Positions 1 to 9,180 are shown, counted from the first letter of the stretch. The stretch: 64,000 bases of DNA from Streptomyces abyssalis (GCF_001751365.1 NZ_LJGT01000038.1:1403540-1467539), one strand, 5' to 3'. Numbers and translations: made by a program. The notes: generated from the letters alone by a model not told the origin.

Positions 1-48
1 GACGCGGCCGGCTGATACGGGAGAGGGCTCGCAGCCAGTGTCGCGCCC

Positions 49-528
49 TCAACTCTTCGGCGGCTGCGGGGACTCCAGCGACGCGGCCACGTCCGCGAGG
101 TCCTTGGCGAGTGCCTTGGCCGCGGCCTTCGAGCGGAGCCCGCCGAGCATCTTCATCACGGCTCCCTTGAGGCCGCCCTTCTCTGTTGTCCTGGAGCCGA
201 AGGTCAGGCGTACGTCTGTGGATTCGCCGCCCGCGGGCGTGAGAAGGAACTCCGAGGTGTAGTGGACGCCGCGTGACTCGGCCTCTATGACGCAGCGTTC
301 CGGCGCCTCGCTCGCCGTCACCCACATCTCCTCGGTGGCTTCCTTGCCGAGCATGGTGCGGGTCTCCCGCCAGCGTGTGCCGACGCCGAAGGGGCCTTCG
401 CTGAGCATCTCGATGCGGTCGATGCCCTTGATCACTTCGGCGCTGTGCTCGATGTCCGTCAGCGCCTCCCAAACGCGGCCGGCCGGAGCCGCGATGCGCC
501 GTTCCACTGTCACCTGTGCTGTGCCCAT
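49..528 (-). CDS. SRPBCC (polyketide cyclase/CoxG-like) family protein
   Basis: A 159-residue protein of the START/SRPBCC helix-grip fold. The N-terminus shows the typical pattern 'VERRIAAPAGRVWEALTDI', followed by 'GTRWRETRTM' and a C-terminal amphipathic helix with 'LRSKAAAKALAKDLADVAASL'. Such proteins bind hydrophobic ligands in a deep pocket; no catalytic residues can be assigned. The ATG at 528 is chosen because GGAGG lies five bases upstream; a TTG at 540 is also in frame but has no such site. It stands alone, with no partner gene in the same operon. The fold is clear; the ligand is unknown. Confidence 0.85.
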   Translation of the reverse strand: MGTAQVTVERRIAAPAGRVWEALTDIEHSAEVIKGIDRIEMLSEGPFGVGTRWRETRTMLGKEATEEMWVTASEAPERCVIEAESRGVHYTSEFLLTPAGGESTDVRLTFGSRTTEKGGLKGAVMKMLGGLRSKAAAKALAKDLADVAASLESPQPPKS

Positions 529-648
529 GACGTCCTCCAACTGCCCGGGCGGACCCCGTCGTCCGTCCCGCTGTCCGGAATTGGAGCAGAGGGCACTGAC
601 AACGGCCGTGGAGCCGTTGCTCTCAACCGGGTGCGGCGGGTGCCGGGT

Positions 649-834
649 TCACGACCGGGAACCGGCGGTCTCCTCGGTCCGGTTCCGGTGCCGTACGGCG
701 GCGACCACGGCACAGACGAGGAAGAGCGACCCGGCGCCCCAGAGGACCGCAGCGGCCTCCTTCACAACGAGCGACAGCAGGACGCAGACGGACGTCAGCA
801 TCACGAAGGCGGTTGTGGGATTGCGCGTGCTCAT
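649..834 (-). CDS. small two-helix membrane protein
   Basis: A predicted 61-residue protein. Two hydrophobic segments (about residues 9-25 and 30-47) are separated by a short charged turn and followed by a basic and acidic tail 'VRHRNRTEETAGSRS'. The ribosome site is weak (CGGTGA a few bases upstream). Overlapping frames exist, but this one has the amino-acid pattern of a real small membrane protein. No family is recognised. Confidence 0.45.
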   Translation of the reverse strand: MSTRNPTTAFVMLTSVCVLLSLVVKEAAAVLWGAGSLFLVCAVVAAVRHRNRTEETAGSRS

Positions 835-1074
835 CGGTGTTCACCGTTTCTGCCGTGGCGTGGGGGTTGCTCCGGCTGTCCGCTCCGCGGCTCCCGGGCC
901 CGGCCCGGGTGTGTGCCGTGGGCTCCGGTGCCGCTCGTGCGGTCAGCCGGGGACACCGTCATGAAAGCTGGTCGACATGCACCGGTCAACCCGTTACCGA
1001 TGGCGGCGGGGCACCCGCACCCCCGCCGCCGACGCCCGTATGCCGCCCCCGCCGGTGCCTGCCGCGGCCCCTCG

Positions 1075-1725
1075 TCAGCCGGCGTCGTCCTCGCGGGGCG
1101 GTGCGTAGAAGGCCGTCGTGCCGGCGACTGCTGCCGCGGCCACGTCGGCGGGTGCGCCTGAGGTCTCGTATGCGGTGCCCCACGCCTCGCTGCTGCGGGT
1201 CATGAACTCCCTTGCCTCGTCGGTCGCTTCCCACTCGGACGGGTCGCCGACCGATTCGCCGCGCAGGTGGAGCCCGAGTCCGAGCAGGCCCATGTCCCAG
1301 CCGACTCCGACCGCTCCGGGGCCGAACTGGTCCCAGAACTCCGGCGGTACGACCGCGACGTGCTCCAGTTCGAGGACTGTCTCCCCCTCGCCCCCGGGTG
1401 TCAGCCGCACCTCGACCTCGCTGAGGCCGGGGCTCTCGCCCATCACCCAGCTCACCTTCAGCAGCCGGGGCGGTTCGCACTTGAGGATCTCGCCGCCGGC
1501 GTTGCCCTCCAGCTGGTAGTGCCCGCCGGGCTTCAGGTCGCCGCTGACGGGCAGGAACCAGCGGCTGATGCGTTCCTTGGTGGTGCAGGCGTCCCAGACG
1601 TCCTCGACGGCGGCGTCGTAGGTACGCCGCAGCAGGACCGTGCGGGCCTCCTCCTCGGGCTCGCCCACGCGCCGGCTGCCGACTTCCCGGTGGACGTCGT
1701 TGATCTGGTCGACGATGTCGCTCAT
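1075..1725 (-). CDS. SRPBCC / AHSA1-type protein coupled to ArsR
   Basis: A 216-residue AHSA1-like SRPBCC protein. The core begins 'LLRRTYDAAVEDVWDACTT' and continues 'ERISRWFLPVSGDLKPGG', 'GGEILKCEPP' and 'WVMGESPGLSEVEVRL', all hallmarks of the Activator-of-Hsp90-like branch common in actinobacteria. The start ATG overlaps the stop of the upstream ArsR gene (ATGA), so the two are translationally coupled. ArsR-SRPBCC pairs are a recurrent actinobacterial module in which the repressor controls a ligand-binding or self-resistance protein (family knowledge). The ligand here is unknown. Confidence 0.88.
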   Translation of the reverse strand: MSDIVDQINDVHREVGSRRVGEPEEEARTVLLRRTYDAAVEDVWDACTTKERISRWFLPVSGDLKPGGHYQLEGNAGGEILKCEPPRLLKVSWVMGESPGLSEVEVRLTPGGEGETVLELEHVAVVPPEFWDQFGPGAVGVGWDMGLLGLGLHLRGESVGDPSEWEATDEAREFMTRSSEAWGTAYETSGAPADVAAAAVAGTTAFYAPPREDDAG

Positions 1726-2108
1726 CACTGCTCCTCGCTGCCGGGGTCCGCGCCCGCGGCTCCGGCTTCTTTCCTGCGGCGTTCGCGTTTGCCGCGCGCC
1801 AACTCCGTGCCGAGCGCGTCCAGCCTCTGTTCCCAGAAGCCGCGGAAGCGCTCCAGCCATGTGTCGATCTCGCGCAGGGGAGCGGCTTCGACGGCATAGA
1901 GCCGCCGGGTGCCCTCGGCCCGTACGGAGGCGAAGCCCGACTCGCGCAGCACCCGCAGGTGCTGGGAGACGGCGGGCTGGGAGATGCCGAACTCGGCCTG
2001 GATCACGGCGCAGACGGCACCGGAGGTCTGCTCGCCGTCGGCCAGCAGCTCCAGTATCCGGCGGCGCACCGGGTCTCCCAGGACATCCAATGCGTGCACG
2101 GGAGTCAC
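1725..2108 (-). CDS. ArsR-family transcriptional repressor
   Basis: A 127-residue winged-helix protein of the ArsR/SmtB class. It shows 'LDVLGDPVRRRILELLADGEQTSGAVCAVI' (helices 1-3), the recognition helix 'ISQPAVSQHLRVLRESGFASV' and the wing 'RAEGTRRLYAVEAAPLREID'. There is no cysteine metal site of the ArsR type (one Cys only), so it is probably a metal-independent, SRPBCC-associated member. The start is GTG. A perfect 12-base palindrome lies 14 bases upstream of the start and is the probable operator. It overlaps the downstream SRPBCC gene by four bases. Confidence 0.92.
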   Translation of the reverse strand: MTPVHALDVLGDPVRRRILELLADGEQTSGAVCAVIQAEFGISQPAVSQHLRVLRESGFASVRAEGTRRLYAVEAAPLREIDTWLERFRGFWEQRLDALGTELARGKRERRRKEAGAAGADPGSEEQ

Positions 2109-2121
2109 TATCCCAGCTCAC

Positions 2122-2133
2122 GCTTATATAAGC
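2122..2133. promoter_or_regulatory. candidate ArsR operator / -10 region
   Basis: GCTTATATAAGC is a perfect 12-base palindrome and a rare AT-rich spot in this GC-rich DNA. It lies 14-25 bases upstream of the ArsR start codon. It could serve both as the repressor site and as the -10 element of the arsR promoter. This is inferred from symmetry and position only. Confidence 0.55.
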
Positions 2134-2406
2134 CAGAGGTGATACACGAATCCTGTGGAGGGAGGGGGCCGCCGCTCGCCCCTCGGAGGGCTCCGTGGCG
2201 CCCGCATGATCACCGCGTCGCGTGTGAGCTGCCTTACGTTCCCGTGTGGGCGCCCGGACAGCGGGCAGGTTTGCCTGCTGGACGAGAGGGCGGGACGCCT
2301 TCTCGGTAAAATGAGCCGACCCGTGGATTCCCGGACGGGAGTCCCCCCGGCAGCCCAGGCAGCGGGGGAAGGGCGCGAAGACTTGAGATTCGAGGAGCGA
2401 GCACAC

Positions 2407-3759
2407 GTGGGCCTTGTCGTGCAGAAGTACGGCGGCTCCTCCGTTGCCGATGCCGAGGGCATCAAGCGCGTTGCCAAGCGGATCGTCGAGGCCAAGAAGA
2501 ACGGCAACCAGGTTGTCGTCGTGGTCTCGGCGATGGGTGACACGACGGACGAGCTGATCGATCTCGCGAAGGAAGTCTCCCCCGTCCAGACGGGGCGCGA
2601 GTTCGACATGCTGCTGACCGCCGGAGAGCGGATCTCCATGGCACTGCTGGCGATGGCGATCAAATCCCTCGGGCACGAGGCACAGTCGTTCACCGGAAGC
2701 CAGGCGGGCCTGATCACCGACTCCGCGCACAACAAGGCGCGGATCATCGACGTCACGCCGGGCCGCATCCAGACCTCCGTCGACGAGGGCAACATCGCCA
2801 TCGTCGCCGGCTTCCAGGGCGTCTCCCAGGACAGCAAGGACATCACCACCCTGGGCCGCGGCGGCTCCGACACCACCGCCGTGGCGCTGGCGGCCGCGCT
2901 GGAGGCGGACGTCTGTGAGATCTACACCGACGTCGACGGCGTCTTCACCGCCGACCCCAGGGTGGTGAAGAAGGCCCGCAAGATCGACTGGATCTCGTTC
3001 GAGGACATGCTGGAGCTGGCAAGCTCCGGTTCGAAGGTGCTCCTGCACCGCTGCGTCGAGTACGCCCGCCGCTACAACATCCCGATCCATGTCCGCTCGT
3101 CCTTCTCGGGACTGAACGGCACCTGGGTCAGCAGCGAGCCGCCGGGTGGGTACGAAGGCCACGGAGAGGGCACTCCGGGTGCACAGGCCGCGCTGAAGAG
3201 CGGGCAGAGCAAGGACAGCGGGCAAGGGGATCAGTCGATGGAGCAGGCGATCATCTCGGGTGTGGCGCACGACACGTCCGAGGCGAAGATCACGGTTGTA
3301 GGGGTGCCGGACAAGCCGGGCGAGGCCGCGGTGATCTTCCGCGCCATCGCGGACGCCGAGGTCAACATCGACATGGTCGTGCAGAACGTCTCCGCGGCGT
3401 CGACAGGTCTGACGGACATCTCCTTCACCCTCCCCAAGAGCGAGGGCCGCAAGGCGATCGCCGCGCTGGAGAAGGCGCAGGGGCCCATCGGCTTCGACTC
3501 GCTGCGCTACGACGACCAGATCGCGAAGATCTCGCTCGTCGGTGCCGGCATGAAGACGAACCCGGGTGTGACGGCGACCTTCTTCGAGGCGCTCTCGGAG
3601 GCCAAGGTCAACATCGAGCTGATCTCCACCTCCGAGATCCGCATCTCCGTGGTGACCCGCGAGGACGACGTCAACGAGGCGGTGCGCGCGGTGCATTCGG
3701 CCTTCGGGCTGGACAGCGAGAGCGACGAGGCCGTCGTCTACGGAGGCACAGGGCGGTGA
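2407..3759 (+). CDS. ask: aspartokinase (alpha subunit, full length)
   Basis: Aspartate kinase (EC 2.7.2.4), 450 residues, makes aspartyl-4-phosphate for the lysine, threonine, methionine and diaminopimelate branch. The kinase domain (1 to about 245) has KYGGSS (7-12), '[13 protein letters not shown]' (73-85), '[11 protein letters not shown]' (148-157) and '[13 protein letters not shown]' (173-185). Two ACT domains follow (about 285-450), with '[10 protein letters not shown]' and '[10 protein letters not shown]'. The GTG start is set by homology to [10 protein letters not shown] and by GAGGAG nine bases upstream. The linker between the domains (about 246-277) is glycine- and glutamine-rich and longer than in related Streptomyces enzymes I recall. 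Its stop overlaps the asd start (GTGA). Confidence 0.97.
   Translation: MGLVVQKYGGSSVADAEGIKRVAKRIVEAKKNGNQVVVVVSAMGDTTDELIDLAKEVSPVQTGREFDMLLTAGERISMALLAMAIKSLGHEAQSFTGSQAGLITDSAHNKARIIDVTPGRIQTSVDEGNIAIVAGFQGVSQDSKDITTLGRGGSDTTAVALAAALEADVCEIYTDVDGVFTADPRVVKKARKIDWISFEDMLELASSGSKVLLHRCVEYARRYNIPIHVRSSFSGLNGTWVSSEPPGGYEGHGEGTPGAQAALKSGQSKDSGQGDQSMEQAIISGVAHDTSEAKITVVGVPDKPGEAAVIFRAIADAEVNIDMVVQNVSAASTGLTDISFTLPKSEGRKAIAALEKAQGPIGFDSLRYDDQIAKISLVGAGMKTNPGVTATFFEALSEAKVNIELISTSEIRISVVTREDDVNEAVRAVHSAFGLDSESDEAVVYGGTGR
3238..3759 (+). CDS. ask: aspartokinase beta subunit (internal in-frame start)
   Basis: An in-frame ATG at codon 278 of ask starts '[21 protein letters not shown]', giving a 173-residue, ACT-only polypeptide. 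AAGGGGA ends about nine bases before this ATG and could act as a ribosome site. Corynebacterial and some bacillary aspartokinases are alpha2-beta2 enzymes in which a regulatory beta chain is read from an internal start at this position (established knowledge). That it happens here is inferred from the conserved position and the upstream purine tract. Confidence 0.6.
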   Translation: MEQAIISGVAHDTSEAKITVVGVPDKPGEAAVIFRAIADAEVNIDMVVQNVSAASTGLTDISFTLPKSEGRKAIAALEKAQGPIGFDSLRYDDQIAKISLVGAGMKTNPGVTATFFEALSEAKVNIELISTSEIRISVVTREDDVNEAVRAVHSAFGLDSESDEAVVYGGTGR

Positions 3760-4907
3760 CGCCCGCCGCCCGTGCGGCCCGCCCCGGTGGCGGGCGCGCG
3801 GGCAAGCCCGTCCTGGCGGTCGTCGGTGCGACCGGTGCCGTCGGGACGGTGCTGCTCACCCTGCTCTCCGAACGGGCCGACGTCTGGGGCGAGATCCGCC
3901 TGATCGCCTCGCCGCGCTTCTCGGGGCGCGTACGGGGCGTCCGTGGCGAGGACACCGCCGTGCGTGCGCTGAGCGAGGAATCGCTCACCGGCGCGGACGT
4001 GGCGGTCTTCGCCGTACCGGACGAGGTCGCGGCCCGGTGGGTGCCGGTCGCGGCCCGGCTGGGCGCCGTCGTCGTCGACGGCTCGCGGGCCTTCCGCATG
4101 GCGGACGACGTGCCGCTCGTCGTTCCCGAACTCAACGGCGACGCAGCCTCGGAGCGGCCCAGGGGCATCATCGCGAGCCCCGGCTGCACCACACTGGCGA
4201 TGATCGTCGCGATGGGAGCGCTGGACGCGGAGTGGGGGCTGGCGGAGCTGGTCCTCTCCTCGTACGAGGCGGTGTCCGCGGCCGGGCGCACCGGAGTGGA
4301 GGAGCTGCGGGGCCAGTTGGCCGCCGTCACCTCCGCCGAGGCGGCCGGAGCCGAACTCGGCAGGCACCCCGGCGACATCCGCAGAGCCGTGGCCGAGGGG
4401 CGCGGCAGGGCAGTCGCCGCGGGAGCGGCCGGGCCGGGCGATCCGTACGGCACGCCCGTGGCGCTCAACGTCGTGCCGTTCACGGGGGAGATGGGCGAGG
4501 GCGGCTGGACGTCCCAGGAGCTGACCGTCCGCGACGAGACGCGGAAGGTGCTCGGGCGGCCCGGCCTGCGCGTGGCGGCGACCTGCGTCCGGGTGCCCGT
4601 GCTCACGGCTCATTCGACCTCCGTGCACGCGCGGTTCGGGACCGAGGTGTCGGTGGGACGGGCCCGCGAGGTACTGGCGAACGCACCGGGTGTGGTGCTG
4701 TGCGACGACCCGGCGCAGGGCGACTTCCCCACGCCCGCTGACGTGGCCGGGACGGACCCCACGTGGGCGGGGCGCGTACGTCAGTCGCCGGACGACCCGC
4801 ATTCGTTGGAGCTGTTCCTCTGCGCGGACAATCTGCGCAAGGGCGCTGCGCTCAACATGGCGCAGATAGCGGAACGGGTCGTGAGGGAGCTGCGCGCCGC
4901 GTCGTGA
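3756..4907 (+). CDS. asd: aspartate-semialdehyde dehydrogenase
   Basis: A 383-residue NADPH-dependent enzyme (EC 1.2.1.11) that converts aspartyl phosphate to the semialdehyde, the step after ask. The N-terminal Rossmann motif is 'VVGATGAVG' (22-30). The active-site segment is '[12 protein letters not shown]' with Cys144. '[16 protein letters not shown]' and the C-terminal '[15 protein letters not shown]' are family signatures. The N-terminal 16 residues are a disordered extension. GTG start, four-base overlap with ask. Odd: the usual Asn before the catalytic Cys (P-N-C) is Gly here. Function is otherwise secure from sequence and context. Confidence 0.93.
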   Translation: MTPAARAARPGGGRAGKPVLAVVGATGAVGTVLLTLLSERADVWGEIRLIASPRFSGRVRGVRGEDTAVRALSEESLTGADVAVFAVPDEVAARWVPVAARLGAVVVDGSRAFRMADDVPLVVPELNGDAASERPRGIIASPGCTTLAMIVAMGALDAEWGLAELVLSSYEAVSAAGRTGVEELRGQLAAVTSAEAAGAELGRHPGDIRRAVAEGRGRAVAAGAAGPGDPYGTPVALNVVPFTGEMGEGGWTSQELTVRDETRKVLGRPGLRVAATCVRVPVLTAHSTSVHARFGTEVSVGRAREVLANAPGVVLCDDPAQGDFPTPADVAGTDPTWAGRVRQSPDDPHSLELFLCADNLRKGAALNMAQIAERVVRELRAAS

Positions 4908-4954
4908 CGCGTGCGCCGGACCCGGGGGACCGGGGAGAGCCGCCGGAGGAGGGT

Positions 4955-6034
4955 CTAGTGCCGTGACCGGGACGGCTGTTCCTCCGTCTTCCGCTCCTCC
5001 TCCTTCTCGTCCTCCTGCTCGTCCTCCTCGTATTCGCTCAGTACGGCGTCGAGCACCCGGGACGCCTCGCTGCGCAGGCCCTCGTCCGTACCCCATGCGA
5101 GGGTGATGAGCGCCTTCCACAGCGTCCAGCCGCGTCCGCGCGCCCAGGCTCCGGGGTCGAGCAGGCCGCCCGCGTACACCGCCTCGCGGAACGCGGCGCG
5201 GCTCTCGCCGGACAGCATCGTCCACGCGATCTGGAGGTCGCAGGCGGGGTCGCCCACGCCGGAGGTGCCGAAGTCGATCACTGCCGCGAGCCGGCCCTCA
5301 CGCACGAGCAGGTTGCCTTGTGCGATGTCGCCGTGGAACCAGACCGGCGGGCCCTCCGGCGGCCTGGGCCTGCGCAGGGCCGTCTCCCAGACGGCGGCGG
5401 CGGTTTCACACGGGATGCGTCCCTCCAGGTCGACGAGGGCCTGCCGGGTCTCGGTGTCGTAATGGGTGAGCGATGCGCCGCGGTAGGCGCTGTGCGCTCC
5501 GGCGAGCGGACCGCCGGAGGTGTCGGCGCGCTGCAGCGCGGTGACGAATCCGGCGAGGTCCGTGGCGAACTCCGTGAGATCGCCGACCAGTTCGGTGTGC
5601 GCGGTCTCGCCCTCGATCCACCGGTTGACGGACCAGTGGAAGGGATAGCCCGCGGCGGGCAGGCCCTTGGCGAGCGGCGCCGGGACGGGCAGCGGAAGCT
5701 GCGGCGCGAGAAAGGGCAGCCACTCCTGCTCCTTGGCGACCTGCGGCGCATATCCCTCGGCACTCGGCAGGCGGACGCTCATGGCGTCCCCGAGGTGGAA
5801 CGTCCGGTTGTCGACGCCGCCGGCGGCGACGGGCACGACCGGCAGGTCCGCCCAGTGCGGGAACTGCGCCGCGATCAACTTCCGTACCAGGGCGGCGTCG
5901 ATGAACGGGCGTGCTGTGGTTTCGCTCACCCGGTACAGGCTGGCGTCGCCGTACGGCGGCGGACAACCGGTTTTCGGCGCCGGCAGGGCGCGCACACGCA
6001 TCCGGGAGAACTGTCGACGGTCTGCTGTATCCAT
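4955..6034 (-). CDS. aminoglycoside phosphotransferase-fold kinase
   Basis: A 359-residue APH/choline-kinase-fold protein. The catalytic loop is 'HGDIAQGNLL' (234-243), with Asp at the Brenner position, and the metal-binding segment is 'VIDFGTSGVGDPACDL' (252-267). An N-lobe Gly-rich region 'AAGGVDNRTFHL' is also clear. The C-terminus is a run of Glu/Asp/Lys and Arg/Ser, a charged, probably disordered tail. ATG 6034 has GGAGGGGG in front of it; an in-frame GTG at codon 36 (VSETTARPF) is an alternative closer to where homology begins. The substrate cannot be deduced: antibiotic, sugar and amino-alcohol kinases share this fold. Confidence 0.85.
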   Translation of the reverse strand: MDTADRRQFSRMRVRALPAPKTGCPPPYGDASLYRVSETTARPFIDAALVRKLIAAQFPHWADLPVVPVAAGGVDNRTFHLGDAMSVRLPSAEGYAPQVAKEQEWLPFLAPQLPLPVPAPLAKGLPAAGYPFHWSVNRWIEGETAHTELVGDLTEFATDLAGFVTALQRADTSGGPLAGAHSAYRGASLTHYDTETRQALVDLEGRIPCETAAAVWETALRRPRPPEGPPVWFHGDIAQGNLLVREGRLAAVIDFGTSGVGDPACDLQIAWTMLSGESRAAFREAVYAGGLLDPGAWARGRGWTLWKALITLAWGTDEGLRSEASRVLDAVLSEYEEDEQEDEKEEERKTEEQPSRSRH

Positions 6035-6322
6035 CGCCGAACCCCCTCCGCGCACACGAATCCGTGCAAGTTCTGGCCCAAGGAAGGCTCTTGGCACTGG
6101 CGGGCACGGGACGCCTGGACGAGAATTTCCCTCTCCGGCCGCTGCAACCGGCGGCCGGGCAGGAGGCGTCTATCTGTCCACTGCCTGGATTCGAGGCCTG
6201 GGCTCGACTGGATTCGAGAGGCGCCGTGACTACAGGGGCATCCGGGAAGAGCTGGTACGCATGAGCGCGTTCGAACGATCGTCGACGGCGATGCCAGACG
6301 CGTACAACCCTGCAGGGGGAGT

Positions 6323-6976
6323 GTGTGTCCAACAAGCGTGGCGGAAGCATTCGGATCGGTACTCGCGACAGCACCCGGCACCTCCGGCATCAGCACCGGA
6401 GGCATGCCGGTGATCTCGCCGTGGTCTGCCACCCGCCCCACGCGCGTCCCGGCGCAGGGCGCGGAATCTGACGACGCGATGGCAGCGGGCACGACAGTCG
6501 ACCACCTGACCGAGACCTACCGCGTCCACTACAAGTCGCTGCTCGGGCTGGCCGCCCTCCTTCTTGATGACACCGCTTCCTGCGAGGACGTCGTGCAGGA
6601 GGCCTTCATCCGCGTCCACTCGGCGCGCAAGCGCGTCCGGGACCCTGAGAAGACCCTCGCGTACCTGCGGCAGACCGTCGTCAACCTCTCGCGTTCCGCG
6701 CTGCGCAGGCGGATCGTCGGCCTGAAGCTGCTCTCCAAACCGATGCCGGACATGGCGAGCGCCGAAGAGGGAGCCTACGAACAGCTGGAGCGGGACGAAC
6801 TGATCCGCGCGATGCGCGGACTGCAGCGCAGGCAGCGCGAGGTGCTGGTGCTGCGCTACTTCGCGGACATGACCGAGGCGCAGGTGGCCGAGGTGCTGGG
6901 CCTGTCGCTCGGTTCCGTGAAGGCGTACGGCTCGCGCGGCATAGCCGCGCTCCGGGTCGCGATGGAGGCGGCCTGA
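6323..6976 (+). CDS. ECF-type RNA polymerase sigma factor
   Basis: A 217-residue sigma-70 family protein with region 2 (about 60-130: 'YRVHYKSLLGLAALLLDD...EDVVQEAFIRVH') and region 4 (about 160-215: 'LQRRQREVLVLRYFADMTEAQVAEVLGLSLGSVKAY'). This is the architecture of the actinobacterial SigE-type extracytoplasmic-function group. The N-terminal 50 residues are low complexity. The start is uncertain: GTG 6323 is very close to AGGGGGA, and GTG 6338 or ATG 6404 are alternatives. Its stop overlaps the ATG of the next gene, a membrane protein that could be its partner or anti-sigma factor. Confidence 0.88.
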   Translation: MCPTSVAEAFGSVLATAPGTSGISTGGMPVISPWSATRPTRVPAQGAESDDAMAAGTTVDHLTETYRVHYKSLLGLAALLLDDTASCEDVVQEAFIRVHSARKRVRDPEKTLAYLRQTVVNLSRSALRRRIVGLKLLSKPMPDMASAEEGAYEQLERDELIRAMRGLQRRQREVLVLRYFADMTEAQVAEVLGLSLGSVKAYGSRGIAALRVAMEAA

Positions 6977-9075
6977 TGAGCGCCTACGACGAGCAGGACC
7001 AGGTGCTGAGCGAGCGCCTGCGCGAGTTGGTGCGTCTGGCCGGCGCCGGCGAGCTGGCCGACGTCTCGTCCGAGCCCGGCGGTCCGTACGAACAGGGCCT
7101 GCACCTGAGCGGCCGGTCCCCTGGCCGTCAGGACACCGCGCCGGCCGCGGCGCGCGACCAGGGCGAGGGCGGCGGCACCGGCCCGGAGGAGCCCGGTCCG
7201 CCCAGCGGGCCGCACGCGCCGGAGACCCCGCACGCGCCGGAAGCCCCCGATCTGCCCGGCAGTCCGGACCTGCCGCCGCACGAGGCGCCCGAGTCACCCG
7301 ACCTGCCGGACCTTCCGGGTGTACCGGAGATTCCAGACGTGCACGGCCCGGCCGAGATGCCCGCCATCCCCGACGCGCCGGACATCCTGCGGAGCCCCGA
7401 GGTCCCGCCGACGCCGGACATTCCGCCGGCGCCCCACGTTCCCGAGATGCCCGACGTTCCGGAGGCTCCCGAGATCCCCGAGACCCCGGGCATCTACGAC
7501 GAGCCGGAGATCCCCGACCCTCCCCAGATCGAGGACCCGGACCTTCCGGACGTCGACCTGCCCGACCGGCTCCCCGGTATGCCGGACGGTCCCGTGTCCC
7601 CTGACGCGCCGGGCCTGCCCCGTAAGCCGGACATCCCTGACCCTCCGCATCCCGCGCCCGGGGCGCCGGACGCGGTCCGAGACGCGGTTACAGCCATGCA
7701 TTCGCACCACACGGACGGTTCGCAGTTCCCGGACGAGCCGGGGCGTTCCGGCCACCACGACCAGCCGGCGCGGCCCGACGGCCCCGCGAGCCCGGATCTG
7801 CCCGTACGGGGCGGGGACGCGGAGCGGACCCTGACCGACGGTGCTGCGGCTGCGGCCGGCGCTTCGGCTTCCGGGCTGCCGCCCGCAGCCGGGGGCCCCG
7901 GCGGTACGGGCGGCCCGGGCGGCGGCCACGGCGGTACGGGCGGTGGCGGCGGTGCACGAGGCGGTGCGCACGGAGACGGCACCGGTGACGGCGGCAACGG
8001 CGACGGCGGGGGCCACGACGACAGCGAAGTCGAGGCGGCGCTCCGCCAGATGCTGCACCAGAGCGTGCGCGGCATCGAGCCCGCTCCCGAATCCCTCAGC
8101 TATCTGCGGCACGCGGTCCCGGCCCGCCGGGCGCACCGGCGCCGTGCCCTCGTCGGCGCGGCGGCCGCGGTCGTGCTCGTCGGGGTGGGCGTTCCCGGCC
8201 TGGTCGGCACGGGCCTGGTTCCGGGGCTGCCGGGCGACTCCAGGTTCAACGCGGGCGGCAACCAGGAGCAGTCGCAGAGCGCCGGCGGCGCACGGGGCTC
8301 CGGCGAAACGCAGGGCCCGGGCAGTGCGGCGGGCGGCGCGGGCGGCGATTCGTCCGGCGACGGCTCGGCGTCCCCGTCGCCCACGGAGGGCAGGGATTCC
8401 GAGGGCGCCGACTCGAACGACGACATCGCGACGAGCGCCCCGAGTTGCGGCCGTCAGCAGCTCGGCGACGGCTCGGCGAGTGAAGGCAGCCCCGACTCCA
8501 GCGGCAAGGTCTACGGCAGCTTCCGGGTCGTCAACACCTCCGGCGAGGCGTGCACGGTCGAAGGCGAAGGCATCGTGGGTGCGTCCGCACGCGGAGTCGC
8601 CGACGTCGGCCGCATCGACGTCCTCGACCACACCGCGGGCGACGCCGCCACCGGGCTGCCCGACCCGAGCCTCGCCGCGAGCCAGCTCGTGCTGAAGCCG
8701 GGACAGGCGTACGAGGTCAAGTGGGCCTGGGTGCCCAGCGAGTGCCCGCAGGTGAAGTCCGAGACGAAGTCCGCCGACGGCGACGGCCCCGGGGGCAGCC
8801 AGGGCGGCAACAACGGCAACTCGGGCGGCCACGGCAACGGTGGCAACAACGGGACGGGCAACGGCGGCAACAGCAGCGGCGGAGACGACGGCGACGATGA
8901 CGACGGCGGCGACGACGGTGGCGACGACGGCGGAGACGACGACGGCTCCGAGGGTCAGGCCAGCGTCGTGGTCAGCCACACCCCGGACGTCGGCGACCCC
9001 GTGGCGGCGGGCACCGAGCTCAAGGGCGCCTGCGCGGGCACGCTGTACCGCACGGGCGTGATGGCGGCCGGCTGA
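6976..9075 (+). CDS. low-complexity single-pass membrane protein coupled to sigma factor
   Basis: A 699-residue protein. Segments in order: a helix-rich N-terminus (1-45: 'LSERLRELVRLAGAGEL'); a Pro/Asp/Glu repeat region (about 65-235) built of P-[DE]-[ILV]-P units; a Gly/Thr/His-rich stretch (295-350); a short helical part 'EVEAALRQMLHQSVRGI'; one transmembrane segment (about 392-415); an outer domain resembling the DUF4232-type Ig-like fold ('SCGRQQLGDG', 'SFRVVNTSGEACTVEG', 'LKPGQAYEVKWAW'); a Gly/Asn/Asp run (604-659); and a final strand with Cys. The ATG shares one base with the sigma-factor stop, so an anti-sigma or sensor role is plausible. No canonical anti-sigma zinc motif (HxxxCxxC) is seen. 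Confidence 0.8.
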   Translation: MSAYDEQDQVLSERLRELVRLAGAGELADVSSEPGGPYEQGLHLSGRSPGRQDTAPAAARDQGEGGGTGPEEPGPPSGPHAPETPHAPEAPDLPGSPDLPPHEAPESPDLPDLPGVPEIPDVHGPAEMPAIPDAPDILRSPEVPPTPDIPPAPHVPEMPDVPEAPEIPETPGIYDEPEIPDPPQIEDPDLPDVDLPDRLPGMPDGPVSPDAPGLPRKPDIPDPPHPAPGAPDAVRDAVTAMHSHHTDGSQFPDEPGRSGHHDQPARPDGPASPDLPVRGGDAERTLTDGAAAAAGASASGLPPAAGGPGGTGGPGGGHGGTGGGGGARGGAHGDGTGDGGNGDGGGHDDSEVEAALRQMLHQSVRGIEPAPESLSYLRHAVPARRAHRRRALVGAAAAVVLVGVGVPGLVGTGLVPGLPGDSRFNAGGNQEQSQSAGGARGSGETQGPGSAAGGAGGDSSGDGSASPSPTEGRDSEGADSNDDIATSAPSCGRQQLGDGSASEGSPDSSGKVYGSFRVVNTSGEACTVEGEGIVGASARGVADVGRIDVLDHTAGDAATGLPDPSLAASQLVLKPGQAYEVKWAWVPSECPQVKSETKSADGDGPGGSQGGNNGNSGGHGNGGNNGTGNGGNSSGGDDGDDDDGGDDGGDDGGDDDGSEGQASVVVSHTPDVGDPVAAGTELKGACAGTLYRTGVMAAG

Positions 9076-9099
9076 CGGGCTTGCCGGCCGACGGACCGA

Positions 9100-9180
9100 T
9101 TGACGACGGACCGACCGACCGACTGACCGCCCGGCCGCCCGCCCGCCCGGCCGCCCGGCCGCCCGCCCGGGCGGACCGAG
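9100..9180. repeat. low-complexity CCG/GCCC tandem tract
   Basis: Short degenerate repeats of ACCGACCG followed by GCCCGCCCGGCC run between the membrane protein and SURF1. It looks like simple slippage-type sequence and has no visible coding function. Confidence 0.5.

Noticed and set aside
1075..3696. An open minus-strand frame of over 870 codons across ask
   Set aside because: It is the mirror of ask codon bias; only the part 1075-1725 has SRPBCC homology.
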